From: Dromaius novaehollandiae
Lineage: Eukaryota; Chordata; Aves; Casuariiformes; Dromaiidae
Length of the DNA stretch: 64,000 nt
Direction of reading: 5' to 3'
Assembly: GCF_036370855.1 (NCBI RefSeq)
Contig: NC_088099.1
Location: 143,547,017 to 143,611,016, forward strand
Shown here: one piece after another, positions 31,526-44,659 of the stretch
How the letters are laid out: every line of letters begins with the position of its first letter
Position numbering within the stretch: the first letter of the stretch is position 1
Made by a program: the position numbers and the translations under genes
The notes under the pieces: generated by a model
The model's input: the letters and a program-made list of their open reading frames with translations, nothing else
The model's database searches: none
Told to the model about the DNA's origin: nothing

Positions 31526-34500
31526 ACAGACCCACGGCAAACAGAGGCCAGACCCTGAGGAAGCGGGAGTTGCAGCAGAGCAGCTGCCTCTAGCCTAAGA
31601 GGTGGAAACTGCCCAGTGCCCCATGTATCAGGCAAGGGGCTGCTTTGCCACAGCTATGGCTGAAATTTCCAGTACAATGCAAATGCAAATGAAGATTATA
31701 GTACCTGCTTTTTAAAAATGCCAGTAAACTCAGGGATAAAAGAGCTATGCAAAAAAAAAAAGAAAAAAAAAAAACACTAGCATCCCTACAACCCAAGTTA
31801 GTATGCAAACAGATTAGGCAGGGAAATAGCTGAAAGAGAGGTGTGCTTCTTGCATGTGGCAAAAGCACTGTCAGATTTATGGGTCAAGTTACAAGGATCA
31901 TGTTGATGCTTTTAATACATTACACCTTAAAAACTGATCCATTTTAAGAAAACTACAAAGAAGGTAGAATTACTTAGAACTGAATGTACTGACATAACTG
32001 GCCAGAGTAGCAGTTACTGCCTGTGACTTTTATATACCATTTTTTGCTATCTTCTTTGTAAAAAATGTTCATTATTCAGTCTCTTCTTTTTGTTCTCCCC
32101 CTAACTACAGTGGTCCTAGTTCCACAGGCCTCACGCAGCAAACTTTAGTTGTAGCAAAAAGAGTTTCGGCTCATTCAAACACTGCACACCTGAGCCTTAT
32201 ATCTGATTTGAGAAATGGGATTTCTGGGAATGTATCTTGTCTACAGCTTTCAACCTGCAGGGAACTGGCAGGCTCAGACTCCACACTGAACCTCGCTGCT
32301 TGAGTGCAGTCTGTAAGGTGCGTTTGGTGTTGTGCAAGGAAGAGGAGAGGGTTGGTGGAGATTATCATCTCTATGGTACATAGCACTGTTTATGAGTTAC
32401 TTTATTTAATGAAAAACAAAATAATCTATCTGGTACACGGAGCAGAGTTTTATGAACTCTGTGTGGGGGGGAGCATTCATTAGCTTCATATCACAAAATA
32501 CACCAAATGATTACAGATCAGATATTTTCCTTTCTTCTAAATTATCTGGATTTTTAGAAGCTTCCCTTCACTTCTGAATGCCTGTCTTTCTCCTTGGCCT
32601 TTTGCTGTCCCTTCTCAAGGTTTCTGCCCTCCTTCTTTCCATGTATATATTTGTGTGGTCATAGATCTCCTCTAGCAAACAAAGGCTGAAGCCTGTATTA
32701 GGAACACAAGATGCAGAGAACTAAGTCTGTTCTCCTTTTCAATGCTTTATTGTTAGCGACTCCCATCAGATGTGCAGCAGCCCCAGCGCATGTGCCAGAG
32801 GGAGCTGCAGGCCTGGCCAGGCTCCAGGGCAGCCAACACTGCCGGCTCGGCTCAGCTTGGCGGCAGTCCGCGCAGGCAGGCAGGGATTCTCCTTGCTGCC
32901 AACGCTCTCCTCCAGCTCAGCCTGCGGGGTTTGCCTGCACGGGCTGCTGCCCGCCGCAACGCACAAAATACCACTCACGCGCCTTCCTGCGGCAATCTGT
33001 GCTTACAATCAATAACTATCTTTTATTACTTGGAGCGCTCATATCCATGTGATAGTCATAACCGATTTATGAGCACTAGAGACAGGCTGCAGGCTGCCCT
33101 TTAAAAACACCTTTTAACAGTCTCAGGGTGCTCACCTGTAGAAGTGCTAGAGAGAAGGAGTCAATCTGTCCTGCTCTAACTCGGTAAAGACAATCTTAAA
33201 GCGATAAGAAGAGAGGGTTGTCCCTGAGAGGTGCCATAAATGACTGTTTTGGGGAAGAGCTAAAGCGAAGGGGATGAGCACTCTAAGGGCAACCAGCGAG
33301 CGAGTGAGTAGCCGGGGTGGCTGGACAGCCACAGGTGCAGGGACCCAGAGCCTCCCCAGCGTCTCCCCACAACGCATTTTCTCTAAAAGCCAAGTTTTCA
33401 CGTTTAAAAACGAAGTGTTCTTCTTTGGCTATAGAGATAGTCTGCAACATAATCAACTGACACACTCATTGTGTTTACCCTGCAAACAGACTGAAACAAT
33501 AGCACTAAGAAAAATAAAAAACTTCCTCTTCACCCCCATCCCTGCAATCAGCTCTGTGGGAGGTTAATGGTCAGACTTAATTATCATGATTTAACATAGT
33601 CAATCATTTCAAGATTATATCCAAAGCAGTCAGCCAAAACAACTGTGCTTGCTTTAAGAAAACTTCTCTTTTAATTAAGGTCGTTTGGATGGGTGGGAGG
33701 GTTTCCCTTAAGAAATGAGGCTTGTGTGTGCACATGCCATTCCCCCTCCTTTTCCCTGACTTCTGAACTCTTGGACAATTTCTGCCAAATGTGACAGAGG
33801 GCTAGCAGCCCCAGAGATGTGAAGTCCCCCATAACTAGAGGAGACAAATACATTATGTTTAAAGCACACAAAGAAAACCCGTTCTCCTGAGTGCAGACCC
33901 TGCATGGGCACGTTCCCTCCATGCTCCCACGAGTGCCCTTCCATATGTGGGCACCCACAGCAACTGCAGCCCCCTAACTTATGACAGCCAGCAGCTGTTT
34001 AGAGGAGGGTTATGTTGGTGGCATCCTGACTACAGGAAAGACAAAGTGCGGCTGCTATCAGACACCAGAGAGTTCACCTGAGAGCCATTCTGAATGCCCC
34101 ACGCGTGAGAAAAGCCTCAGCTGGAGCCTGCACTTACCACCACATCTACAACTCCAATTAAAAGCTATAAATCTGTCAGCAACCATCCTCCCTCTGTCCC
34201 ACCCATGGGGGGAACTTCCCTAGGGAGGGAAAAGATTAAAAGTGGAAGACTCCCGTTCAACCTGGCTCCCAAGGATGGAATAGCAGCAAAGCTCCTCTGT
34301 AGCCTGCGGCAGATCTTCTAAAATAGACTGCAGCCTCAGAGCAAGTCAAGCAGTGGAGAACAAGCCCAACAGCGACTCTGCCCGTTCTTCACGTGGGCTA
34401 GCCTACAACCCATGTCTGCGCTCCTGCCAGGATGCGTGCTAGCAGGAATAAAGCTAGGAGGGGCATGCCTACATACACCAAAATCACTCCATTATTTTAC

Positions 34501-37231
34501 CTTGGAGATACACCTTAAAGATTGAGGATACTTGGGGCATAAAAGGTGCAAATTCCTTTTCAAGCAGTTAAGTTCCTAATGATTGCCAAATACTTTCCAG
34601 TTGTTTTATGTTAAACAGTGGTAGGTGGTTAGGTATCTTAACTTATAGGTGTGTAAAGATGAAGGTATGTTCTCAGGCATGTTAACCCAAGAGATAGATT
34701 TCCCCAATATTTGAGCATTTACGTCAAGACTAAATTTCAGATGACCTTTAGTTTTGCAAAATCTTTTTCCCAAGCTGTTTAGTGCAGATTTTCTTGTTTT
34801 GTACCAGCCTTACATGATTTGTGGTCTTTGCTCTTAAGAGAGGAAATAGATAAGATTTACAGATTGATACCAGTTACAGTGATTTGGCATCTGGTACAAT
34901 GATATTTTTGAGCTTATTTTAAGACAAAGGTTATGGAATTTTATAAAACTAGATATTATAAGAGTAATGTAGAAATAAAGATGTCCAAAACTCTGGTGCT
35001 CAGTTTGTTTCATTTCAGTTACTGCAATGCAACAACACAAGAAGGACAGCCACATCATACAGTATTCACTTTACCATCCTAAAGTCAATATATAATTGAA
35101 TGGATGTGCTGGTGTTTCAAGTCCTCCTTCAGATTTGAGATAATGAACTTTCAACAGCCATCACTTGGGGCTATAAAATCCCACAAGAGGCACATTCTCA
35201 CATGACTTGATACAATTTACAAATTAACTTACATATAATCTTAAATATCCATTAATATATTCACAAAAAATGGTGAAAGAAGGCAGCCTTGTGCCTGGAG
35301 TTTGCTTTTCATTCGGGAAGATCTCCCGAACCTCTTCCCACCTGTCCACCTCCTTCAGCCAATTTTGGTGTGCATAAGCCTTCTGCTGGATTTGCAAAGA
35401 TCATGCAGTCCTCAGTCTCTTTGCTAAATCTGCCTCTGAACACAAAGCACAGGGATGCAGCTGTACTGGTGGAATCAGAGTACAACCCACGGATTTAACA
35501 TGAGGACCACAAACACCCAAAACAAGAACCCCATTCATCTTGGCATGAATCAAACCACAGGTTTGATGCAATCCCTCCCTCACTGCCTGCTAGTAATTGC
35601 TAGTGCAGACAAGGCCCCCAAATATGTTGACATGTGAAAACATCCTCAACATGAATGCATGGATGGATGCAGACACCATATAGCTGGGAAACTGTGCAGT
35701 TATCCTACCCTCCTCCATCATATGCTCAGCATAACATTCTATACCATTTGGTGCTAGCAAAGAAGAAATCCACTCCCTCTTGTTCCCCAACTTTTGTCTT
35801 GCCCAGGAAATCCACCCCGAATAGACTGCTGAAAGTGCAAAGCTGAGCACCAAGCCCAGGCATCTTCTGGGGTTTGATTGCTTATTTAGACAATGCATTT
35901 GCTCTTTTAACAAATTTTAAACAAAAAAATTGTAAAAATGGCAATGCTCCCTGCATGTCATCACAGACTTCTTCATCCCCTGGGTGATGTATCAGCAGCA
36001 CTGGAAAACAGGACTTCGCCCTCCCAGTGCAGGCCAGGTGCTGGGTGGGAACACACAGAGCAACGTATGTTAGACACCAGAACAACATGAGGATTTCCAG
36101 TTCCCAGGTTACAGCCCAGGCCCGAGCCTGCCTCATCTTAGCCTGAGAGACAGGAGCGCCAAGCACAGATACTCAGCATCCTCTGTGGAAAACACGGCTT
36201 GGCTAAATGTTAAAGATCTGGATTGCAGACCTGTCTTTTTCACAGTGAACTGTGCAACCTCTTGGTTGATTCATTGTTAAACTGTTGCTCCAGGAGAGGA
36301 GATATGAGGCTTTGGTCCACACTCCTGTTACAAAGCACACAGATATATTAACACCAGTCAAATAACTGGAAAAGGCAAGACAGACTCAGGTTGTTTTGGC
36401 TCCCATACCAGCACATCAAGCCTATAGGACACTTTTATCGTAAACTCCTCTTCTGTTGGATGATACGAAGGTGCACAGATGATACAGGGCACCTGTCTCC
36501 AACCTGGAAACCCAAGACAAAAGATAAATTTTAGAGCAAGATGCTAGCCAAAGAGACTACTACTATATGGCCGTGCAGACCCGCACCATGTCACGTTCTG
36601 GGTTTCTGATCCCTTAGTTGTGCGGATTTGAGACCTGGCTGACGTATGCTGTGATTGAGTGTGCTATGGGAAGAAAACCTGCCCGCTTAGGTGTCCCTAC
36701 AACACAAAATAACAGGCAGAGAATTTAAAAATGCCTGTATTTCACTTGGTACAACACCAGTACAGTAACACTCCCAGCCTCAACTAAGAGTTGGGAAAGG
36801 TTTCCTCTTCAGGTTTGACATCAGAGTGTGACCATTTACAAATGAGTGCTTCAATAACTCTAAAACTCTTTGTAACAGTTTAGTTTTCACTTACACAATT
36901 CTCTGTGCAGCTATATGGCTACTATAAAACAGATTTAAAACAAATGTTCCTACTATTTGTCTTACAACCGACGTTTTACATACGAACTCACAGGCACAAA
37001 TTAAACTACTATGACCATTTAAAAAGCAGCTAAAGGACAGATCCCACAGAAGCTGGGTAAGTTTAACAAAATTTAAATTCCAGATCTTCGCTGTCTGTCT
37101 GTGCTTATCATACAAAGAACCGTAAATCAAAGCTAGTCTTAACTCTCCCAGTGCTTGAAAGCATCTTGGATTAAAGATTCTAAGGTTAGCCCAAATCTAC
37201 CCTCGGCATACTGCTTTGCCTAGGCATCAAA

Positions 37232-37261
37232 GTAAAAAAAACAAACAAAAAAAAAAAAAAC
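37232..37261. repeat. A-rich low-complexity run
   Basis: Two A tracts broken by CAAAC, in intron 1. No LINE or processed pseudogene body could be recognised next to it. Confidence 0.8.
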
Positions 37262-38680
37262 ATGGTTGTCTCACAACAGGTCATCATTTATTTATTTATT
37301 TTTAAAAGAAAGTTTAGACTCCTCAGGATTTATTCCCAAACTTACAATTAAAAAGTCAGTAAAATCTTTGTTTCAATTAGACAATAGTGTTCAATTAAAA
37401 CTGCAAAAGAGCATAAATATTTAACAAACAGCAAAATAATGGCTCTTGTGTCTTGTTATTTTATCTTTCATAGCCCAGAATTTCATCTTCCCCAGGAGCA
37501 TGAATAGGTCTCCAAAATGCACTTAGCCTAAGCCACACAAGTGACTTGAGAGTAAGGTGAAATCAAAGCATTTAGACCACCAGGAAACCAGAAGATAAGA
37601 TGTCCTTTGGCCCAACTAGCAATCCATACCAGGGAAAAACTCCCATTAAAGAAGTAATTTTGCCTACTAATGAATGCAGGTTTGGGACTCTCGCAATTTT
37701 GGGATAATTATTCTTTTCAAGTGCAAGGATAAATCTGAATAAGATCAGACATGTTAAATGATTAAAATAAATTATTTTACCTTCACAAAACAGTCTGAGA
37801 GGAAGTAAATTAGATTGAGAGCAGAAACACTGAAGAGTAAAACAGACTAGTTAGGCAATTAGATGCCTACTGGAAGTTTTATTTGTTTTTACTCAGAACC
37901 AAAATAATTTAAATATGTAATAATGATTTAAAAGATTAAAATAAATAGGTGATTCATTAACCTTGACAAAAAAAATTAAGTATGTCAAAGTGGAGTTACA
38001 AAAAAGATTAAATACACACAGTAAATGCCTACTGAGGACTATCTCAAGTAGTCAGTTACTCATCTTGAGACAAACTTTTTATACCTAGGATTTCAGAGAC
38101 TGCTTTGTTTGACTTTTAATTAAAACTGATTTCTACCAGATAATCATTTGTATTAGTATACTGAGTAGTCTGCTCTTTTTCACACTTGTACTAACTGTAC
38201 AAGTTGAGACTGTAACAGTCTCAAAAAAGGCAGGTTTCAGCATATTTGTAAAACAAAAACAAAAAACAGCACTGTGACATCTGCTTAAAAAATGAGACGC
38301 TCTGGCGCTCTCAACATATCTGCGAAGGCTAAAAGCATTGACCGGCATTAGCGGTCATCGTAGCCGCTGTGGGTCAGGCCATGCCCCGTTCCGCTCAGAA
38401 GCATAGCTGCAGCACGCATAGCACACAGGGTTGTTTTAGCTGACTTCAAGCAGCTAGCAGGAGACTTTAAAGTTAAAAGCAGGTCACGACAAGGCTTCCT
38501 GAACCTGCTGCAGTTTAACCTGGCCCTTGACCCTGCAGCCCTTGCTCATTCATTACTCCCATGAAAGTTAATGGAGATGCAACAGTTACTGCACTGACAG
38601 CAAAGATTGCTGGTCTTTTCAAAATATGAAACCTTTTCCACAGTCGGAAGGAAAACACAAATTCAACAACTGCACAATCC

Positions 38681-38699
38681 GGGGGGTGGGGGGGGGGGG
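38681..38699. repeat. Poly-G tract
   Basis: Six G, one T, then twelve G, in intron 1. It is prone to sequencing-length error and able to form G-quadruplex between strands. Confidence 0.9.
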
Positions 38700-39144
38700 T
38701 GTCAAGATTTCCCACAATATTAAAAAAAAGCACGGGAAACCAAAAATATACTTTACAGAACAGCTAAAATACATAAATACAGAAGATGGCATTGCCTTCC
38801 ACTGTCATAAAAATTAGTAAATCTATGGATACATGTAATGTTTAACATTAGGCTCATATTCTCCAGTTAGAGGTATGTCACAACATTCAACTTCTCTGCA
38901 GTACACACACACTTAATATAGTTTTATTAGTTAAATATTTCATAAGTAACAATTCTTTTCTTCATGAAGTTGGTACAATTAAAAAAAAAGTATAAGTGTC
39001 CCAGGTGCTAGGACATCTGAACTAATTAGCCATTTTCTTTTAATTAGCTACTACTGTCCTAATCACTGATTAGAAAACTAAAGATTTATCCCATGATGAA
39101 TTCCCAGGATTTGAAAATGCTGGTGGGGATGAGGGGTATGTGTA

Positions 39145-39165
39145 TACACACACACACACACACAC
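39145..39165. repeat. AC microsatellite
   Basis: About ten AC units in GRHL2 intron 1. Confidence 0.9.
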
Positions 39166-42100
39166 GGCAGCTCTACTGGCTGCTTCATAATCACAGGGAA
39201 AAATATTATATTTAAGGAAACTATCAATGGTTTGCAGTGAATTAGCATTTCTGAAAAAGACAACAAATGTCAACTAATGTACTATCATTTCCCCTTCACA
39301 AGCCCCCACCAAAACAAGAATGATGTCTCTACTGATCCTTCCACAGGGAAGAGGTTATGTGATCACTACAATCAAGCAAGTGACCTGGGAAAACCTCCTC
39401 CCTCCTCTTCTGCTTTGATCTTTGGCCTGCTCTCAGACTCCAACATTAGAGAGGCATCTCTCACATCTCTTGTTACATCAAGACATGATCGTTTGATACC
39501 CTTAATTCCTCTCAGGTAAGTTTGTGGCTGCAAGTGCTCTGGGGTACAACACATTGACCCCCCACCTCCCCCATATGGAGATGGGACGTTTTCTGGGGAA
39601 TATTCGAGACAGCACATCTGGCATTCAAAAAGTGCAAGCACTGAACATCACTAGTTCCTCTGTTTCTCCATCCATTTCTGATGAGTAACATACTGGAAAA
39701 TTCAGCTTAATTGATGCCCTAAACTGAACATTCTGCAGTGTGGAAAATAATAACGAACCATGTAGTGTGTGGCCTGATTGCCACCGAACATCAGCTGATG
39801 GGGAATGTATTTGGCCCTCAAAGAAAGTATAATTCACAGAATCACATTGCAAGCCATAAATACTTCTGTTGTTATACTACTGGATGCTTAATCTAAATAT
39901 TATGGAGGCAGCAGCTACATTTACACAGTGAGGGAGAAATATGAAAACAGGGCAAAATTACTCTGTGAAGAGTCCAGGAAAGACTTCAGCCACGGACACT
40001 ACCAAGCAGCAAGCTGGATGTGAATATGTCTACACTGACAGAGGGGAGCAGGTCTGAACCTATTCCCACCTCCAGACTTGCTATCCACTCACTTATTTAC
40101 CCACAAGCACACGCTCAGGTGTGGACCCAGGCTGCCCCCCAAATCCTCCTTAATGTGGTCGGTCTGAGCACGCCCCAGCCCCGTCTATCTGGTAGCTCTT
40201 ACACATCCTGGAGGTGTCTGGAGCCTCACCGGTCTGGCTGATGGTCAGTCATGCGGCTGGCCGCCTACCATGAGAGCCACAGGTATCAGCACGTTCGGGC
40301 CTGTTCCCGAGCCTGCTCTGTATGCAACTTCAGCCCCAGCCCACGTGGGACTCAAGACTTTATGCAACACAGAGCAGAGGGGACACACACTTGTGGCATT
40401 TACCAGGCAGGTCACACGGGTTGCACAATTGCTGCTCCTCATTCATGGGAGCAGTGGCAGTCTCTAAAACCCTGTTAAGTCCCATAAGTACTGAAGCTAT
40501 AAAGTACTGAGCTTTACCAATGCGCTAGACCCGTTAATCTGGAGTTCTACAAGGGATACATAAATTAATTCTATATGCTACAGCAAGAACAGAACTTTTC
40601 AGTTTACAAATGCCAGAGTGGACCCTGTTAACCCTTACATCCTGCAAAGAGCGAGACTCCCTCCTCCCTGCCCTATGCCCCCTGGCAACTAGTGCATCCC
40701 CAAGGTCCCCTCCTGATGACTCAGGGAATCGGAGGGTAACAGGAGCAGCTGCAGCCCCAGCCAAACTACGGAGCTTCAAAACATTCATAAAAAAATGGGA
40801 CACGTGTTTCTTTCTGCAGAACCTCCAGTTTAAGCCGTTCTGCCCCTAGCCATTGGCTTGCACCCCCTCTACTGCACTAGAACATTGCAGGATGGTGTGA
40901 TGAACCCATACCGATGAAAAACACACACTGAAAAACCTCCAAGGGGGGACCAGGCTACTCTCAGCCCAAAACTCCTCTGACCCAGTTCTCTAGCAGCACA
41001 AACAGCTCTATTGACACAACTTGGGGGGAGGAAGGAACAAGTGGTCACAGCCTGCTGAAGTCGGTACTACACCTGAAAAATGCATGTGAAATCATGCCTT
41101 ATCTCTTCTGACTGATAGCAGTTTGTGGAAGAAAGCAGGCAAGACCAATCTTAAGCAGAAGAACTAAAGACAAGGAGATATGCACAGTATCTTAGGGATA
41201 ATCTCCCCTTCCAAGCTCCTCAGTTAGAATCAAATGACTTATTCTTTAGCATTTTCCCCTGACTGACCACCTTCCTCCCTTAATGAGGAGGGTGCAGGTA
41301 GCACTCACAGCACCTGCTGGCCCAGCTCCTCCTTCCTACGGAGGGACACTGCATCCTGGGCAGCGCTGCGGTGCACTGGGGCACACAGCTGCTCCAGAGC
41401 ACCCAGCAAAGCCCGCTGCGAGAAGAGCAGGGGAGACAGTTTTCCATGCTTTCTATACCCCACTGCTGCTACCTCCTCTTTCCTAGCACAAACCCCACAA
41501 AAACATGTCCAATGACACCGACAAATTAACTGACCTCGAAATAATGAGCTTCCCTACCCAGTCTTGCCCGTAGGGGAGATTTGTTTTTAAGTAAAGTAAA
41601 GGCCATGTGGAGGAGAATAATGTACTACTCTGCAGCTTAGGTTTTAATTGAATATAATTAGAACCTAAGAAAAAAAAAAACTTCCCAGGCAAACTCACCC
41701 CCAATCTGATTTCTCATTCCACCTGGTCATCTTTCCTGAAAACAAATGTATTTGTCTCTTTAGGTCACATTTGTCTACAGAGGCCAGGGGATTTCTTTAC
41801 TTTCGATTTCCTCTTCAAGCTTTAGGCTACCAGCTATCAATTTTCTAAGCACTTCTGACCAGAAACAGCTCACGGGCATACCAGCAGTGGGCTGTGACTT
41901 CAGGGTATATGCTCTACAGGGCTCTATGTGCTCTTATGTTCCTCATAGCAGTAACATCAGCAGGGCTACACAGAGCAGGGAACAAAGAGCATTAATCCAT
42001 TCCCGCCACACCGATATTATTGGAAAGGACGGATAGCTTGGTAACATCCCAGACCCAGGAGAGGTGCACCGCAGCCCTAGTTTCCAGGCGTGCACACAAG

Positions 42101-43257
42101 TTAGGCTTCCACCGCACTGCTTTTCTGCTTCAGAGCTGACCGGGGTACAGAGCTGCTCTTTTTTCCCCACCAGATTTCCCTCTCATTTCCATTAAGCGTG
42201 GCTTGATCTGCTGCAGCCTAGTTTCTGACGCTTTAATGAAAACACTGGCAACTGTGCTTGGCCAGGGGAATAACTCCAGAGCCTCTTTCACCTCCTTACG
42301 GTTGTGGAGCTGCCCATCGCTTTTGGACACACCTCTTGTCCCCGAGCCCTTTGCAGTCCATCTGGCTCCTCTCCCCACTCAACGACCGCTCTTTCAGGCG
42401 CTCCTCCCCGCCTCAGCAGTATCCCCCGGGGCTCTGTCCTGGCATTTAAAGCGTTTACTGCTCTTATCTGGCCCCTTAAGGCATTAGTTCCCATTCCCAC
42501 TCAGATGAGCTCCCAAACTCCGCTTTGTTCCCAGCTCCTGCCGTAATCGGTTTAATTTCACCTCGGTGACTGCCTCTGCGCTATCCCGCCGCCAGCTCAC
42601 GTTTGAAAAGGCCGGGGCTAAACTTTGTTATCTTTCTCCTCCGGACTGTCCCCTTCCCCCCGATCAGGGCAGTCAGCCCCGCTGCTTTCTTTTGTCAGAT
42701 AATCTCTCCTCTCGCCCCTTGACAGCGGGCCGTCCCCGAGCCTCGCTGCCCCCGCGGGTCAACACCCAGCACCGGCCTCCCCGCGACGGCTCCGCGCTCG
42801 GCCGCGGCGGCAGCGCGACAACCGGCTCGTGCGGAGCAGCGCCCGGAGCGGCGGCGGCGCCCTGCCCAGGCCAGGGAGCCCGCGACACGCCGCGGCCGCC
42901 TCCCGCCCCGCCTGCCCTCCGCCCCGGCCCACCGCCCCCGGCCCGGCCTCTACCCCGCGCTGCCCTGCGGCCGGCCGGCGCGGAGCGCTGGCTCAGTCAC
43001 GCCCGTCCCGGGGCAGCGCGGCGCCGGCAAGCCGCGACCTGCCAGCCGCGCCGCGGCTCCCGCGCCTCGCCCGCTCCGCCGCCCCCGCCCGCGGGGCCCT
43101 CACGGCCGAGCGCGGCGGCGGAGGCCCGCGCCCCGCCACCGACGGCGACCGCCCGCGCCCGCTCCTGCTCCGGCCCTGCCGCCGCCAGGCCCCGGCCCCG
43201 CCGCACATGCCCGGGGCAGGCGGCCGTCCCCAGCCGCCCCTGCGGAGGAGCCCCGGG

Positions 43258-43277
43258 CGGCGGCGGCGGCGGCGGCG
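43258..43277. repeat. CGG trinucleotide run
   Basis: Six CGG units plus two bases in the CpG island, within intron 1, 0.7 kb downstream of exon 1. Confidence 0.9.
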
Positions 43278-44014
43278 CCCGGGCAGCGCGGGAAGGGCCG
43301 CGGCCCCGCTCGCCGACATTTCCTCCTCCGCCGCCGACATGAGCGCGGCGCCTGTTTGCGCTGCCCCGGCGCTTTTAGGGGGGAAGTTACTTTTTAACCG
43401 CGAGACCGCGAGCGGGTGGGTTCCTGGGGAGCCGCGGCCCGCCGAGGCATCCCGGCGGGGGAAAAACAAGGCCGCCGCCCGCAGCGCCGGCGCGACCCGG
43501 CCGCCGCGGCCGGCAGGTGCCCGCGCGGGCCCCGTGCTGCGCCGGGCGGGCCGGGCCGGGGAGGAAGATGGCCGTGTGCGGCCCGGTACAAAGGCTCTTT
43601 GTTGCGCCAGCACAAAAGCCAAGACGCACTTGTGGTCCGGGGCCTGGGGCGAGCGGACGCCGCTGCTCTCTTGCGGGGCGAGGAGGAGAACCGCCCCCCA
43701 GGGAAGGGCCCCTCGAAGCGAGGGGGAACAAAAATCTCAACTAAAAGGGAAATTAGGGAAGGGGGAAAAAAAAAAAAGCCAAGCCCCCACAACCAGATCA
43801 AAAGCGAGATGGGGGACGCTAAGCTGCAGCTTTGTCCTCGGGAGCTCTGGGAGTTGCTCTGCCTCCTCGGTCTAATGTCTTTTTATCAGGGGAGAAACAT
43901 AATCCCCGCAGGTCCGCATCCACCACCAGAGAGGGGAGAAAAAAAACACAACAAACCAGTCGGGCCGATCAGCCCCAGAGCAGCAGGAGCAGCAGCATGT
44001 CTGTGATCACTTAC

Positions 44015-44034
44015 TTGTCCGTCTCTTGTGACAT
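44015..44034 (-). CDS. GRHL2: GRHL2 coding exon 1 (start codon, residues 1-7)
   Basis: The ATG is at 44034-44032 and encodes MSQETD plus the first two bases of Asn7. The donor GTAAGTGATC follows directly. It matches human GRHL2 (MSQESDNNKR as I recall), with Thr for Ser at position 5. The start has adenine at -3, an adequate Kozak context. It was chosen by homology, because the same frame stays open for over 1 kb upstream through the GC-rich island and no in-frame stop fixes it. If read past the donor, the frame stops at once (K, stop), which supports splicing here. The exon is phase 2 and joins the T at the start of exon 2 to make Asn7. Confidence 0.95.
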
Positions 44035-44300
44035 GTTTGATCCAATGAACTCTCTCCCCTTTTCCTGGTGCCTCAGTCTCTCTGGTGAAACTGGACTTTC
44101 AAGTCTGTGCAGGTGAAGGTGTGTGTGAACGCCCGGGACGGCAGAACCAGAGCTACTGGTAATTCTGCTTTCCTTCCCCCCCTCTCCCGGCTCCCGCAGC
44201 CAGCCGCGAAGGTAGCGCAGGTAGAGCCCCCTCCCCCTCGCATGTGGGGAGCGGCGGGGCCGGGCGGCGCGGCGGAGAGCGGCCGGGCCGGGCGCGCACA
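44035..44300 (-). other. GRHL2: Inferred GRHL2 5' UTR
   Basis: This is the region between the predicted start site and the ATG. Moving away from the ATG it changes from a purine-rich stretch (44035-44100 on the minus strand) to GC-rich sequence. No in-frame stop occurs in the frame of the ATG, and no splice acceptor was recognised, so it is treated as contiguous with exon 1. Both ends are approximate. Confidence 0.45.
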
Positions 44301-44445
44301 GGTAACTTTCCGAGCGGCGCCGGATTCTTTCACTAAAGGAGCCGAGCCAGAGGGGCGAGCCGCGAGCTGATTGGGCGGAGCGCGCCCAGGTGCGCTGCCA
44401 TTGGAAGAGGCGCGCACAGGTAAGGCCGCCGCCGCGCTCCAGGTA
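44110..44445 (+). promoter_or_regulatory. Cluster of six CAGGTR E2-boxes (ZEB/SNAIL type)
   Basis: CAGGTG at 44110-44115 and 44387-44392, and CAGGTA at 44218-44223, 44299-44304, 44417-44422 and 44440-44445. All are on the plus strand and span the inferred start site. Further copies lie at 43514, 44739, 45211 and 45220. ZEB1 repression of GRHL2 through its promoter is established in mammals; use of these copies is inferred. Confidence 0.5.
44300..44410 (-). promoter_or_regulatory. GRHL2: Probable GRHL2 core promoter with two CCAAT boxes and a GC box
   Basis: Read on the minus strand, CCAAT boxes lie at 44400-44404 and 44370-44374, 30 bp apart. A GC box (GGGCGG on the plus strand) at 44373-44378 partly overlaps the proximal CCAAT. 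Paired CCAAT boxes at roughly three-turn spacing are typical of NF-Y promoters, where the start site usually lies 60-100 bp downstream. That predicts transcription starting near 44270-44320 and a 5' UTR of about 240-290 nt. The motifs are seen directly; the start position is inferred. Confidence 0.55.
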
Positions 44446-44610
44446 ACGCGCTGCGGAGCCGGGCGGCAGCCGCGGGCGCCGCCGCCGCGGCAGCCTCGGC
44501 AGCCCCGGCCCGGGCGCTCGCACCGTTAAGCAGTCACCTCCTTCCCCCCGCCGCGGGAAGGGCGGCCGCGGGCAGGCCGCCGTGTCGCGCGGCGGCGGTT
44601 GGCGGGCGGC

Positions 44611-44659
44611 GGTTGACGGTTGGCGGTTGGCGGTTGACCGTTGGCGACTGGCGGTTGGC
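44611..44659. repeat. 7-bp minisatellite in the promoter CpG island
   Basis: Seven consecutive heptamers: GGTTGAC, GGTTGGC, GGTTGGC, GGTTGAC, CGTTGGC, GACTGGC, GGTTGGC. Related GGCGGTTGGC copies start at about 44590. It lies about 0.3 kb upstream of the inferred GRHL2 start site. Confidence 0.9.

Noticed and set aside
42993-43622. 209-codon minus-strand frame in the CpG island
   Set aside because: Same composition artefact. It lies in GRHL2 intron 1 and matches no known protein.
42566-43875. Long plus-strand open frames (258 and 348 codons) in the CpG island
   Set aside because: Their products are Ala/Pro/Arg/Gly-rich with no domain, and other frames on both strands are open too. This is what a GC-rich, stop-poor island produces.
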